From: JBOGIF01 sp050742415
Lineage (GTDB): Bacteria; Actinomycetota; Acidimicrobiia; Acidimicrobiales; AC-14
DNA length: 11,495 nucleotides
Direction: 5' to 3'
Assembly: GCA_050742415.1 (NCBI GenBank)
Contig: JBOGIF010000062.1
Span: forward strand, 1-11,495
The number at the start of each line of letters is the position of its first letter. Positions within the stretch are counted from its first letter, which is position 1. Made by a program: the position numbers and the translations under genes. Below are positions 6,080 through 11,495 of the stretch, in pieces. The notes beneath the pieces were generated by a model. It searched no databases, had not been told where the DNA came from, and saw only the letters and a list, made by a program, of their open reading frames with translations.

Positions 6080-7576
6080 CTAGCGACCCTTGCCACCAAC
6101 GGCTCCGGCCGTGAGGGGCGAAGAGTCGGCGTCGGCGTCGGCGGCGACACACGGGTGGTGGCACGCGTGGAACGGTGAGGGGTGGGGGGCCGGACGGACT
6201 CTTGAGGTCTCGCGCACGACCATTACGGCGACTACGCCGCCCAGGGCACCGACGAGAGCCGCGATGCGCAGCGCGGGGGCGTACCCGTGATCGAGGCTGG
6301 CCCCCACCGAGCCGTCGGTGGCGATGCCGGCCAGGGCGGGCAGCCCGGCGACGGCGAGGAGCCCGGCCAGGCGGGCGACGGCGTTGTTCACGCCCGACGC
6401 CACGCCGGTCATCTCGTCACCGACGCTGGCGAGCACGGCGGCAGTGAGCGGCGCCACCGTGAGGGCCATGCCCAGGCCGAAGACCACGACGCCGGGCAGC
6501 ACGGCCGTGACGTAACGGCTGCCGGGAGCGATCCAGCTCAACAGGATGATCCCCGCCGCCGTGACCAGTGGGCCGACCGTCATGGGCAACCTTGCACCGA
6601 TGCGCTGGGCGAGTTGGCCGGCTTTGGATGAGAGCGTGAGCATGAGCAAGGTGAAGGGGACGAGGGCGGCGCCCGCTTCGAGAGCGGAGTACCCGAGGGA
6701 GATCTGGAGACGAAGCACGACCAGGAACAGTGCGCCGCTCAGGCCGGCGTACACCGCCAGGGTCGTGAGGTTGGTCCCGGAGAACTGTCGGGACCGGAAG
6801 ATCCGAAGCGGGAGCATCGGGTGTGAGGTCGACCGCTCCACGACCAGGAACCCGGCCAGCGCGCAGACCCCGATGGCCGCGGCGACGGCACTGGTAGCGC
6901 CGCGGTGCTCGATCGCCGCGTACGAGATCCCGGCGAGGGCCGTGGTGATCAACACCGCGCCGGTGGCGTCGAGGGGCTTGCGGTCGTGTGATGTGGTCTC
7001 GGGGACGTGGCGCACGGCGATGGCGATGGCCACCGCGGCCAGCGGGACGTTTATGAGAAAGATCAGCCGCCAGCTGACGGCGTCGATCATCCAGCCGCCC
7101 AGGAACGGCCCGATCGAGGCCGTCACGCCCGCGAGCCCGGACCAGGCGCCGATGGCCCGGCCCCGGTCGTCGGGGTGGAAGGCGGCGGCGATGATCGACA
7201 GGCTGCCGGGGACGAGCAGCGCCCCGCCGACCCCCTGGACGGCCCGAGCGGCAATCAGGAACCCGGGCGTTGGGGCGACGCCGCACAGCAGCGACGCCAA
7301 GGTGAACCCGGCGAGACCGGTCACGAACATCCGGCGCCGGCCGAAACGGTCACCCAGGCTGCCCCCGAGCAACAGGAGCGCGGAGAGCGTCACCAGGTAG
7401 GCGTTGACGGTCCATTGCATGCCGGTGAGCGACGTGCCCAGGTCCTCGCTGATGGCGGGCAGGGCGACGTTGACGACGGTGCCGTCGAGGAAGGCGATGC
7501 CGGAGCCGAGGACGGTGGCGGCGAGCACCCAACGCGCCGCCGGCGTGCCGTAGCGGATGCCAGGCGTCTCTTGCAC
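6080..7576 (-). CDS. MFS drug-efflux transporter, DHA2 (EmrB/QacA) family, 14 TM
   Basis: 498-residue inner-membrane proton antiporter. Family motifs are LDGTVVNVALPAI in TM1 (motif D1 of 14-TM exporters), GGSLGDRFGRRR between TM2 and TM3 (motif A), and ASIGPFLGGW in TM5 (antiporter motif C). Many hydrophobic segments follow, consistent with 14 helices. The C-terminal tail is short and rich in His/Cys, then a GTCGGC triplication (6125-6142) encodes alternating Ala-Asp. I chose GTG 7576, which shares one base with the stop of the preceding DUF2630 gene; a longer frame to 7681 has a low-complexity leader that overlaps that gene. The substrate cannot be told; drugs or toxic metabolites are typical. 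Confidence 0.93.
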   Translation of the reverse strand: MQETPGIRYGTPAARWVLAATVLGSGIAFLDGTVVNVALPAISEDLGTSLTGMQWTVNAYLVTLSALLLLGGSLGDRFGRRRMFVTGLAGFTLASLLCGVAPTPGFLIAARAVQGVGGALLVPGSLSIIAAAFHPDDRGRAIGAWSGLAGVTASIGPFLGGWMIDAVSWRLIFLINVPLAAVAIAIAVRHVPETTSHDRKPLDATGAVLITTALAGISYAAIEHRGATSAVAAAIGVCALAGFLVVERSTSHPMLPLRIFRSRQFSGTNLTTLAVYAGLSGALFLVVLRLQISLGYSALEAGAALVPFTLLMLTLSSKAGQLAQRIGARLPMTVGPLVTAAGIILLSWIAPGSRYVTAVLPGVVVFGLGMALTVAPLTAAVLASVGDEMTGVASGVNNAVARLAGLLAVAGLPALAGIATDGSVGASLDHGYAPALRIAALVGALGGVVAVMVVRETSRVRPAPHPSPFHACHHPCVAADADADSSPLTAGAVGGKGR

Positions 7577-7818
7577 TACTGCTGGTAACCCTCGACGACC
7601 TCGGGAGGCCGAACCGCCCTGGCGTCCGGCTCCTGTCCCGCGGTCCTGCGTGCCCGGCGTTGACGCAATAGGTCCCAGCACTGGTCGAGTTGCACCTCGA
7701 GGTCACGCAGCCGATGGAGCTCTTCGTCCGTCGGCGCCTCGTGGTCTGTCGTTCGCTGATGCATGCGGTGCTCCTCGTCGACCAGCCGTCCGATCCGTCC
7801 GGCGATGTCTTCGTCCAT
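7576..7818 (-). CDS. DUF2630 family protein
   Basis: 80-residue, highly charged helical protein. It shows the hallmarks of DUF2630: an N-terminal IAGRIGRLVDEEHRM, a central LRDLEVQLDQCWDLLRQRRA, and the C-terminal VRPPEVVEGYQQ. The family is small, actinobacterial-leaning and of unknown function; no membrane segment or enzyme motif is visible. It heads a minus-strand operon: its TAG overlaps the GTG of the efflux transporter by one base. A CATAGT at about 7855-7860 (minus strand) could be a -10, but there is no clear -35 or Shine-Dalgarno. Confidence 0.88.
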   Translation of the reverse strand: MDEDIAGRIGRLVDEEHRMHQRTTDHEAPTDEELHRLRDLEVQLDQCWDLLRQRRARRTAGQEPDARAVRPPEVVEGYQQ

Positions 7819-7892
7819 TTGTCGCGTGCCGATTGCGAGCCATCAAGCGTCGACACTATGGGCAACGACGCCATCTGAGAGCGGGCTAGGAT

Positions 7893-8273
7893 CTATGACA
7901 GATCGAGGCTCTTGCGGGCGTCCTTCATTCGCCGGTACAGGCGCAACGGATGTCCCGGCGCAGGCGCGAACCCATGGCGTTCGTGGAAGCGGGCCGCCTT
8001 CTCGTCGACAGCGTCTACGACGACGAACCGCGCCGCCACTGCTTCGCCAGCGCTCACTGCTTTTCGCAGCGCCTCGGCGAGCAGAAGTCGGCCGAGTCCC
8101 GAACCCTGATCGCGACGGTCGACTGCGAGGTGGGCGAGCAGCACCATGCCGATCGGATAGGAGGGAAGGCCTCGCACGAGCTTTGCAGGCGCGTCGGCCC
8201 TGAGGACTGAGCCCATGGTCAGGCTGAAGTAGCCGATGATTCGAGCCCGCTCAAGTCGGGCTGTCCGGCTCAC
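7893..8273 (-). CDS. N-terminally truncated TacT-like GNAT acetyltransferase
   Basis: 126 residues from GTG 8273. The protein keeps the GNAT core: IIGYFSLTMGSV strand (about 12-23), LLAHLAVDRRDQGSGLGRLLL (about 45-65) with the acetyl-CoA loop RDQGSGLG, VVVDAVDEKAARFHERHGF (about 84-102) and a C-terminal LYRRM strand. This spacing matches TacT/AtaT-type toxins that acetylate aminoacyl-tRNA, which are about 160-170 residues. Here roughly the first 45 residues are missing, and the sequence upstream in frame has no such segment. No DUF1778 antitoxin gene is adjacent. It overlaps the DUF1232 gene by 23 nt. It is probably a decayed orphan toxin, though residual acetyltransferase activity is possible. 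Confidence 0.75.
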   Translation of the reverse strand: MSRTARLERARIIGYFSLTMGSVLRADAPAKLVRGLPSYPIGMVLLAHLAVDRRDQGSGLGRLLLAEALRKAVSAGEAVAARFVVVDAVDEKAARFHERHGFAPAPGHPLRLYRRMKDARKSLDLS

Positions 8274-8682
8274 GGCCGGTTGGTTCTCCTGGCTCCCCGG
8301 CCCGCGGTCCGAGCAAGCGCTCCAGCAGCCTCGGTTCTGCCGGCCATGCCTCGAACAGCAGGGACCGGGGGATCTGGCGGGCGGCGTAGCGCAGCGCCAC
8401 GGCCACTACCACCACGTCATCCAGCGGGCCGATCACCGGTAGGAACTCCGGGATGAGGTCGATCGGCGAAAGGACCCAGAGAGCAGCGAAGCCGACCGCC
8501 ACCTTTGCCCGCAGGGGAACGGCGGGGTCGCGGCGGAGCCGTCGGGCCACCGATACGCATGCCGGCAGGAAGGCCGACAGGTCCTTGAGGATGCCGGGCG
8601 GAAGGCGACGAGCCAGTAGGACGAGCACTCCCCACGACGCCACTATGAGCGCACCCACCAGGACCAACACTCGAACGGTCAA
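8251..8682 (-). CDS. DUF1232 (YkvA-like) membrane protein
   Basis: 143-residue protein with one N-terminal membrane helix (about residues 4-25, VLVLVGALIVASWGVLVLLA), followed by a DUF1232 domain with the conserved signature VLSPIDLIPEFLPVIGPLDD (about 94-113) and a second hydrophobic stretch just after it. The family is widespread and of unknown biochemical role, often associated with membranes. The start taken is TTG 8682, in a TTGA overlap with the vapC stop; GTG 8670 is an alternative. The overlap couples it to the toxin-antitoxin operon, an uncommon arrangement. The C-terminus (from about residue 125) is low-complexity Gly/Pro/Glu. Confidence 0.88.
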   Translation of the reverse strand: MTVRVLVLVGALIVASWGVLVLLARRLPPGILKDLSAFLPACVSVARRLRRDPAVPLRAKVAVGFAALWVLSPIDLIPEFLPVIGPLDDVVVVAVALRYAARQIPRSLLFEAWPAEPRLLERLLGPRAGEPGEPTGREPDSPT

Positions 8683-9068
8683 AGCCGGTCGACTTGTAGG
8701 GCCGTATGGCGGGCGAGCACGTCGAAGCCGGTGTCGGCGTGCAGGACCGCGACGTCAGCGCGGATGGCGACTGCGGCGATGAGGTAGTCGATCAGCTTGC
8801 GGACCGTCTCACCGTGACGACGACAAGAGCGGTATAGGGATGTCGCCGTCTCGTAATCCACGGGCTCGGTCGGGATGACGGAGGCTCGAGCCAGCAGCCT
8901 GCGGAGGTCGTCCAAGTGGTTCTCGTCTCGAGCGCCGGCGAGAACCTCCATGCAGATCGGGTCGCACGTGGCGATCGTGCCGTCGAGGAGATCGTCGACC
9001 CGCACACAGACTGCACTTCCCGTATCGCGGAGGTATTCGATCCAGGCCGAGGTGTCGACGAGGATCAA
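8679..9068 (-). CDS. vapC: VapC-type PIN-domain ribonuclease toxin
   Basis: 129-residue PIN protein with a complete acidic set: D5 in ILVDTSAW, E41 in CMEVLAGA, D94 in LIDYLIAA, and D112 and D116 in LHADTGFDVLA. It is expected to be a Mg-dependent RNase inhibited by the VapB encoded just upstream. The TTG start at 9068 lies in a TTGA overlap with vapB and begins with the same 15 nt (TTGATCCTCGTCGAC) as the other vapC at 2926. Unlike that one, this active site looks intact. Its own stop overlaps the DUF1232 start. Confidence 0.93.
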   Translation of the reverse strand: MILVDTSAWIEYLRDTGSAVCVRVDDLLDGTIATCDPICMEVLAGARDENHLDDLRRLLARASVIPTEPVDYETATSLYRSCRRHGETVRKLIDYLIAAVAIRADVAVLHADTGFDVLARHTALQVDRL

Positions 9069-9268
9069 CCCGCGCGGGTCGCTCGCATCTGGTCGAGATC
9101 ACCGTCCCATCCGGAGCCCCGCATCCGGCGGGCCTCATCGATGCCGAGGGGTTCGGCGGCCAGCGCCCGCAGAGCAAGGTTGACGGCCTCGCGCTTGGTG
9201 GAGAGGCGGTACCGCTCCATGACGGCGCGGCACGCGTCGTCGTCGATGTCGATGTTGGTACGTGACAT
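9065..9268 (-). CDS. vapB: VapB-type antitoxin (Arc/MetJ-like ribbon-helix-helix)
   Basis: 67 residues from ATG 9268. The protein begins SRTNIDIDDDACRAVMERYRL and continues STKREAVNLALRAL, the classic compact VapB fold of strand, helix and helix (residues 4-37). The C-terminus with WDGDLDQMR is the toxin-binding tail typical for this subgroup. I prefer ATG 9268 to a longer frame reaching 9418, because the family begins here and the upstream part is unlike any antitoxin. No Shine-Dalgarno is present; TACCGT 7 to 12 nt before the ATG fits a leaderless start. Confidence 0.93.
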   Translation of the reverse strand: MSRTNIDIDDDACRAVMERYRLSTKREAVNLALRALAAEPLGIDEARRMRGSGWDGDLDQMRATRAG

Positions 9269-9276
9269 ACACCAAC
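9254..9276. promoter_or_regulatory. Dyad over the vapB start codon, candidate operator
   Basis: GTTGGT (9254-9259) and ACCAAC (9271-9276) form a perfect 6-bp inverted repeat with an 11-bp spacer centred on the vapB ATG. It overlaps the putative leaderless -10 (TACCGT on the minus strand). The layout parallels the dyad over the start of the other vapB at 2672, suggesting autoregulation. Confidence 0.4.
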
Positions 9277-9293
9277 GGTACACCGACTCGGGT

Positions 9294-9305
9294 TGTGGGC
9301 CCACA
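9294..9305. promoter_or_regulatory. 12-bp palindrome upstream of vapB, candidate operator
   Basis: TGTGGGCCCACA is a perfect palindrome 25 bp before the vapB ATG, covering the expected -35 region of a leaderless promoter. It may be a second operator half of a VapBC complex or an unrelated GC-rich palindrome. Confidence 0.4.
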
Positions 9306-9351
9306 CCGGCCCGGACGCGAATGAGCCCCGAGTAGCGCTTCCGGCCGAAGC

Positions 9352-9423
9352 CTTCCGTGCTTCTCGGGACCCGATCCGCGACCACCGCTTTCACCGACTC
9401 CGAGAAGCCAGCTTCCACGGAAG
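9352..9423. repeat. Nested inverted repeat, potential 72-nt hairpin
   Basis: Outer arms CTTCCGTG (9352-9359) / CACGGAAG (9416-9423) and inner arms GCTTCTCGG (9359-9367) / CCGAGAAGC (9400-9408) pair perfectly. They share G9359 on the left and are separated by a 7-nt bulge on the right, with a 32-nt loop. This could be a structured RNA, a regulator site or the relic of a small mobile repeat. It lacks the T-run of an intrinsic terminator. Confidence 0.55.
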
Positions 9424-9563
9424 CCTTGCCCGTTCGTCGACCGCTGAGAGCCCCTACAGCTGTCGGCTTTCGCCTACCCGCTACTCGGTGCTCCGGCGGT
9501 ATCTGTCCGGACCAGCACAGTATGGCGCCAACCGGATGTGGATTGGAAGAGGAACAACCTGGG

Positions 9564-9577
9564 GATTTCGCGAAATC
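9564..9577. repeat. 14-bp perfect palindrome
   Basis: GATTTCGCGAAATC is a perfect 14-bp palindrome with A/T-rich flanks around a CG core, 34 bp beyond the 3' end of the DJ-1 family gene. It lacks the loop of a terminator and looks more like a binding site for a dimeric regulator or an attachment-type site. No gene start is nearby to explain it. Confidence 0.5.
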
Positions 9578-9611
9578 TCCGGATTTTCTCCGGCGACGAC
9601 GGCTCAGCGGC

Positions 9612-10205
9612 TCAGACCGGCGGGGCCGGGTCGTACTGGATGTAGCGGCGGACGGCCGCCGCCCGTTCGACCGAGCTCAGGCGGGCCACCAGGTGCAGAG
9701 CCATGTCGATGCCGGCTGACACGCCGGCGGCGGTGATCACGTCGCCGTTGTCGACGAAGCGGTCGTCGGGGCGGACCTCGATGTCGCGGCCGAGGGTGCG
9801 GAGCAGCTCGACGGCGGCCCAGTGGGTCGTGGCGGGCCGGCCGTCGAGCAGCCCGGCGTCGGCGAGCACGAGCGACCCGGTGCACACGCTCGTCACCACG
9901 CGAGCGGTCGCCGCAGTGGAGCGGACCCAGCCTCTGACGTCGTCGTCGCCGAGCTGGCTCTGGGCTCCAGCGCCTCCCGGGTAGACGAGCACGTCGATCG
10001 ACGGCGCGGTGGCCCAGCTGTGGTCGGGGAGCACGCGCAGTCCCTTGGCGCAACGGACAGGCCCGGCCTCGGGGGCGACGGTGAACACCTCGACGCCGTC
10101 GTCGGGCCAGAGGAACGACCACGAGGTGAGCACCTCCCAAGGGCCGGCCCAGTCGAGCTCCTCGGCGCCCTCGAACAGCGCCACGCCGATCCGCACGGTT
10201 TCCAC
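9612..10205 (-). CDS. DJ-1/PfpI (isonitrile hydratase-like) family protein
   Basis: 197-residue cytoplasmic protein with the DJ-1/PfpI (class I glutamine amidotransferase-like) fold. The N-terminal strand RIGVALFEGAEELDWAGPWE carries D18, matching the DLTGP motif of isonitrile hydratases. The nucleophile elbow TSVCTGSLVLADAGLL places Cys108 as nucleophile, and GVSAGIDMALHLV (161-173) is the family's third signature. Length is normal for hydratase-type members without an AraC domain. GTG 10205 is chosen because conserved sequence starts there; the frame extends to 10343 only through DNA that codes for the divergent gene. The reaction cannot be fixed from sequence: cyclohexyl-isocyanide hydratase activity is one option, and a stress protein is another. 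Confidence 0.92.
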   Translation of the reverse strand: METVRIGVALFEGAEELDWAGPWEVLTSWSFLWPDDGVEVFTVAPEAGPVRCAKGLRVLPDHSWATAPSIDVLVYPGGAGAQSQLGDDDVRGWVRSTAATARVVTSVCTGSLVLADAGLLDGRPATTHWAAVELLRTLGRDIEVRPDDRFVDNGDVITAAGVSAGIDMALHLVARLSSVERAAAVRRYIQYDPAPPV

Positions 10206-10242
10206 GGGCGCAAGCCTCTCAGGTGAGCGAAAATGACGGGCG

Positions 10243-10857
10243 ATGCAACGGGGGGAACGGGGGTCGATGCTGGTCGCGCTCGCCCTCGTGGTGGTTGTCG
10301 CGGCCGGTTCGGTCTGGGCCGTCGGGGCCATCGGGCAGGCCATCCCCTCTCGGGCCGGCCGGGTGGCCGACGAGGCGGCCCGGATTGGCGCCGACCAGGG
10401 CCGCGAGGCCGCCTGGCTGGTCGCCGTCGGCCGGGGTGGGTCGCTGGCCGACTACAGGCTGGAGGGGCTCGACGTGGTGGTGACCGTCGACGTCGGGGGC
10501 GTCCTAGGGGTGGCCCGGGCCAGGCAGCGGCCCACCCTTTCGTCGAAGTCGTTTGTGGGCCGCGACGGGCTGGATTCCCGTGTCTCGGTCGCCCTCGCCC
10601 GCGCCGACGCGATCCTCGGCCTGTCCGTGCCGCTCACGTCGGGGCGCCGCAGCACCCAGAAGCAGGCGGCGCTCTATGCCAGCCGGGCCAGCAACCCGTA
10701 CCCGGTGGCGGCACCGGGATTCTCGAAGCACGAGTCCGGTCTGGCCATCGACGTGCCCGTCTCGGTAGCGTCCCGGTTGGCGGCGATATCGGGCCAAACC
10801 GGCCTCTGCCAGCCCTTCCCCGGCATCGACCCCGTCCACTTCGAGCTCTGCCACTGA
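10243..10857 (+). CDS. TadE-like N-terminus fused to an M15 (VanY-type) metallopeptidase
   Basis: 204-residue membrane-anchored protein. Residues 1-95 start with RGERGSML and a membrane helix (9-32), then an Ala/Gly-rich stretch and a short beta region (YRLEGLDVVVTVDVGG). This is the pattern of TadE/Rv3654c-like pilus-locus proteins. Residues ~108-204 form an M15 peptidase core: LTSGRRSTQKQAALY, then SKHESGLAID (H163, D170) and DPVHFEL (H199), the three zinc ligands. The catalytic Glu of the usual ExWH motif is replaced by Asp196. It should act outside the membrane on peptidoglycan stem peptides, as a D-Ala-D-Ala or L-Ala-D-Glu type peptidase. ATG 10243 fits the arginine-led N-terminus; ATG 10267, preceded by a G-rich stretch, is an alternative start. 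Confidence 0.85.
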   Translation: MQRGERGSMLVALALVVVVAAGSVWAVGAIGQAIPSRAGRVADEAARIGADQGREAAWLVAVGRGGSLADYRLEGLDVVVTVDVGGVLGVARARQRPTLSSKSFVGRDGLDSRVSVALARADAILGLSVPLTSGRRSTQKQAALYASRASNPYPVAAPGFSKHESGLAIDVPVSVASRLAAISGQTGLCQPFPGIDPVHFELCH

Positions 10858-10882
10858 GGAAGCCGGCGCAGGTCTACGGGCC

Positions 10883-10922
10883 GGTGACACTTGGGACCCC
10901 GGCGGGCACCAGAGGTGTCACC
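10883..10922. promoter_or_regulatory. Inverted repeat in the leader of the peroxiredoxin gene
   Basis: GGTGACAC (10883-10890) and GTGTCACC (10915-10922) form a perfect 8-bp inverted repeat with a 24-bp spacer. It lies between the M15 peptidase stop and the peroxiredoxin start. It may be an operator for a redox regulator, or an RNA hairpin ending or attenuating the upstream transcript; no T-run follows. Confidence 0.5.
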
Positions 10923-10956
10923 AGTTCGAGATCGAGACCGAGGAGGCCACGGACAA

Positions 10957-11495
10957 ATGAGCATCCGCTTGGGCGACGAAGCGCCCGACTTCACCGCCGA
11001 GAGCACCGCCGGCACGATCAACTTCCATTCCTGGAAGGGTGACAGCTGGGCCGTCCTGTTCTCCCACCCGAAGGACTTCACCCCGGTGTGCACCACTGAG
11101 CTCGGCACGGTGGCCCGGCTCAAGCCCGAGTTCGACAAGCGCAACACCAAGGTGGTCGGGCTGAGCGTCGACCCACTCGACTCGCACCTCCGGTGGAAGG
11201 ACGACATCGAGGAGACCCAGGGCACGGCCCTCAACTTCCCGCTGATCGCCGACTCCGGGCGGGTCGTGTCCGACCTGTACGGGATGATCCATCCCAACGC
11301 CAACGACACCCTCACCGTGCGGTCGGTGTTCGTGGTCGGCCCCGATAACAAGGTGAAGCTGACCCTCACCTACCCGGCCAGCACCGGGCGCAACTTCGCC
11401 GAGCTGCTGCGGGTCATCGACTCGTTGCAGCTGACCGCCGACTACAAGGTAGCGACGCCGGCCGACTGGGAGAACGGCGACGACGTGATCATCGC
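10957..11495 (+). CDS. 1-Cys peroxiredoxin (Prx6/AhpC-TSA family), 3' end cut by the window
   Basis: 179 complete codons are visible and the frame runs off the end; Prx6 proteins are about 210-220 residues. The start LGDEAPDFTAEST is typical. The catalytic block HPKDFTPVCTTELGTV puts the peroxidatic Cys at 45, and KVVGLSVDPLDSHLRWKDDI and a PLIADSGRVVSDLYGM segment follow. No second cysteine is seen in the visible part, which agrees with the 1-Cys mechanism. It reduces hydrogen peroxide and organic peroxides in the cytoplasm. The ATG at 10957 is preceded by GAGGAGG (10940-10946), a strong ribosome site about 10 nt upstream. Together with soxR it points to oxidative-stress functions in this region. 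Confidence 0.95.
   Translation, partial: MSIRLGDEAPDFTAESTAGTINFHSWKGDSWAVLFSHPKDFTPVCTTELGTVARLKPEFDKRNTKVVGLSVDPLDSHLRWKDDIEETQGTALNFPLIADSGRVVSDLYGMIHPNANDTLTVRSVFVVGPDNKVKLTLTYPASTGRNFAELLRVIDSLQLTADYKVATPADWENGDDVII

Larger units (their letters stand above)
9269..9611. other. Gene-poor intergenic stretch with dyad symmetries
   Basis: These 343 bp between vapB and the DJ-1 family gene hold no coding frame I can support on either strand; the open frames have no family features. The stretch contains the palindrome at 9294-9305, a nested inverted repeat at 9352-9423, and the palindrome GATTTCGCGAAATC at 9564-9577. From about 9500 it is less GC-rich than its surroundings, consistent with non-coding DNA. 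I found no tRNA, terminator T-run or insertion-sequence gene in it. Confidence 0.6.

Noticed and set aside
7577..7681. N-terminal extension of the MFS transporter
   Set aside because: It is low-complexity, overlaps the DUF2630 gene in another frame, and the GTG at 7576 gives a normal transporter start.
9269..9418. N-terminal extension of the second vapB
   Set aside because: The residues are unlike an antitoxin, and the compact VapB fold starts at ATG 9268.
9352..9423. Intrinsic terminator for the DJ-1 family gene
   Set aside because: It lies about 190 bp beyond the stop and has no T-run on either strand; the 32-nt loop is also too long.
9424..9540. Possible tRNA
   Set aside because: No T-arm GGTTCGAATCC-like motif or cloverleaf pairing could be found by eye.
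9293..9736. Open frames on the plus strand across the gene-poor stretch
   Set aside because: No family features, Arg/Pro-rich, and they run into the DJ-1 gene antisense.
10206..10343. N-terminal extension of the DJ-1 family protein
   Set aside because: It lies antisense to the M15 gene's start and has no family similarity; conserved sequence begins at 10205.

Overview
This is a GC-rich bacterial window that looks like an Actinomycetota (actinobacterial) chromosome. Evidence for this: strong G/C third-position bias, frequent GTG and TTG starts, several genes whose -10 motif fits a leaderless transcript, and typical actinobacterial families (DUF2630, DGPF/YCII plus ECF42 sigma factor, TadE-like protein, VapBC and MazF toxins). 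The exact genus cannot be read from the sequence.

Left part (1-2143): the wreck of a type I restriction-modification operon. A fragment resembling the HsdM C-terminus (215-346) is followed by three 23-bp tandem repeats (347-415), then an intact DUF4143 AAA ATPase (440-1747). That ATPase overlaps by 4 nt an in-frame chimera in which the first ~38 codons of hsdS are joined to the last ~90 codons of hsdR, with two further frameshifts (1744-2143). Only the ATPase is intact.

Middle left (2162-3812): a convergent soxR (redox-sensing MerR regulator) is followed by a stacked toxin-antitoxin operon. This holds vapB-vapC, then a short, probably N-terminally truncated antitoxin and a mazF-like toxin. 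The vapC has Asn where a catalytic Asp is usual.

Centre (3934-7818): a DGPF/YCII protein and an ECF42-type sigma factor with a long C-terminal domain form one unit, preceded by a promoter-like sequence that fits the motif reported for this sigma group. Converging on it is a minus-strand operon: DUF2630 protein, 14-TM drug-efflux MFS transporter, and an FmdE-like protein without the usual metal-binding cysteines.

Right part (7893-9268, minus strand): a second, canonical vapBC pair continues by overlap into a membrane DUF1232 protein and an N-terminally truncated TacT-like acetyltransferase. Then comes a 343-bp stretch without a credible gene but with three dyad symmetries.

Right end (9612-11495): a DJ-1/PfpI family hydratase-like gene (minus) diverges from a protein that appears to fuse a TadE-like membrane segment to an M15 (VanY-type) peptidase. 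The window ends inside a 1-Cys peroxiredoxin gene preceded by an 8+8-bp inverted repeat. Overall the region is accessory-like: two or three toxin-antitoxin remnants and a dead restriction system, mixed with stress and redox genes (SoxR, peroxiredoxin, efflux pump).
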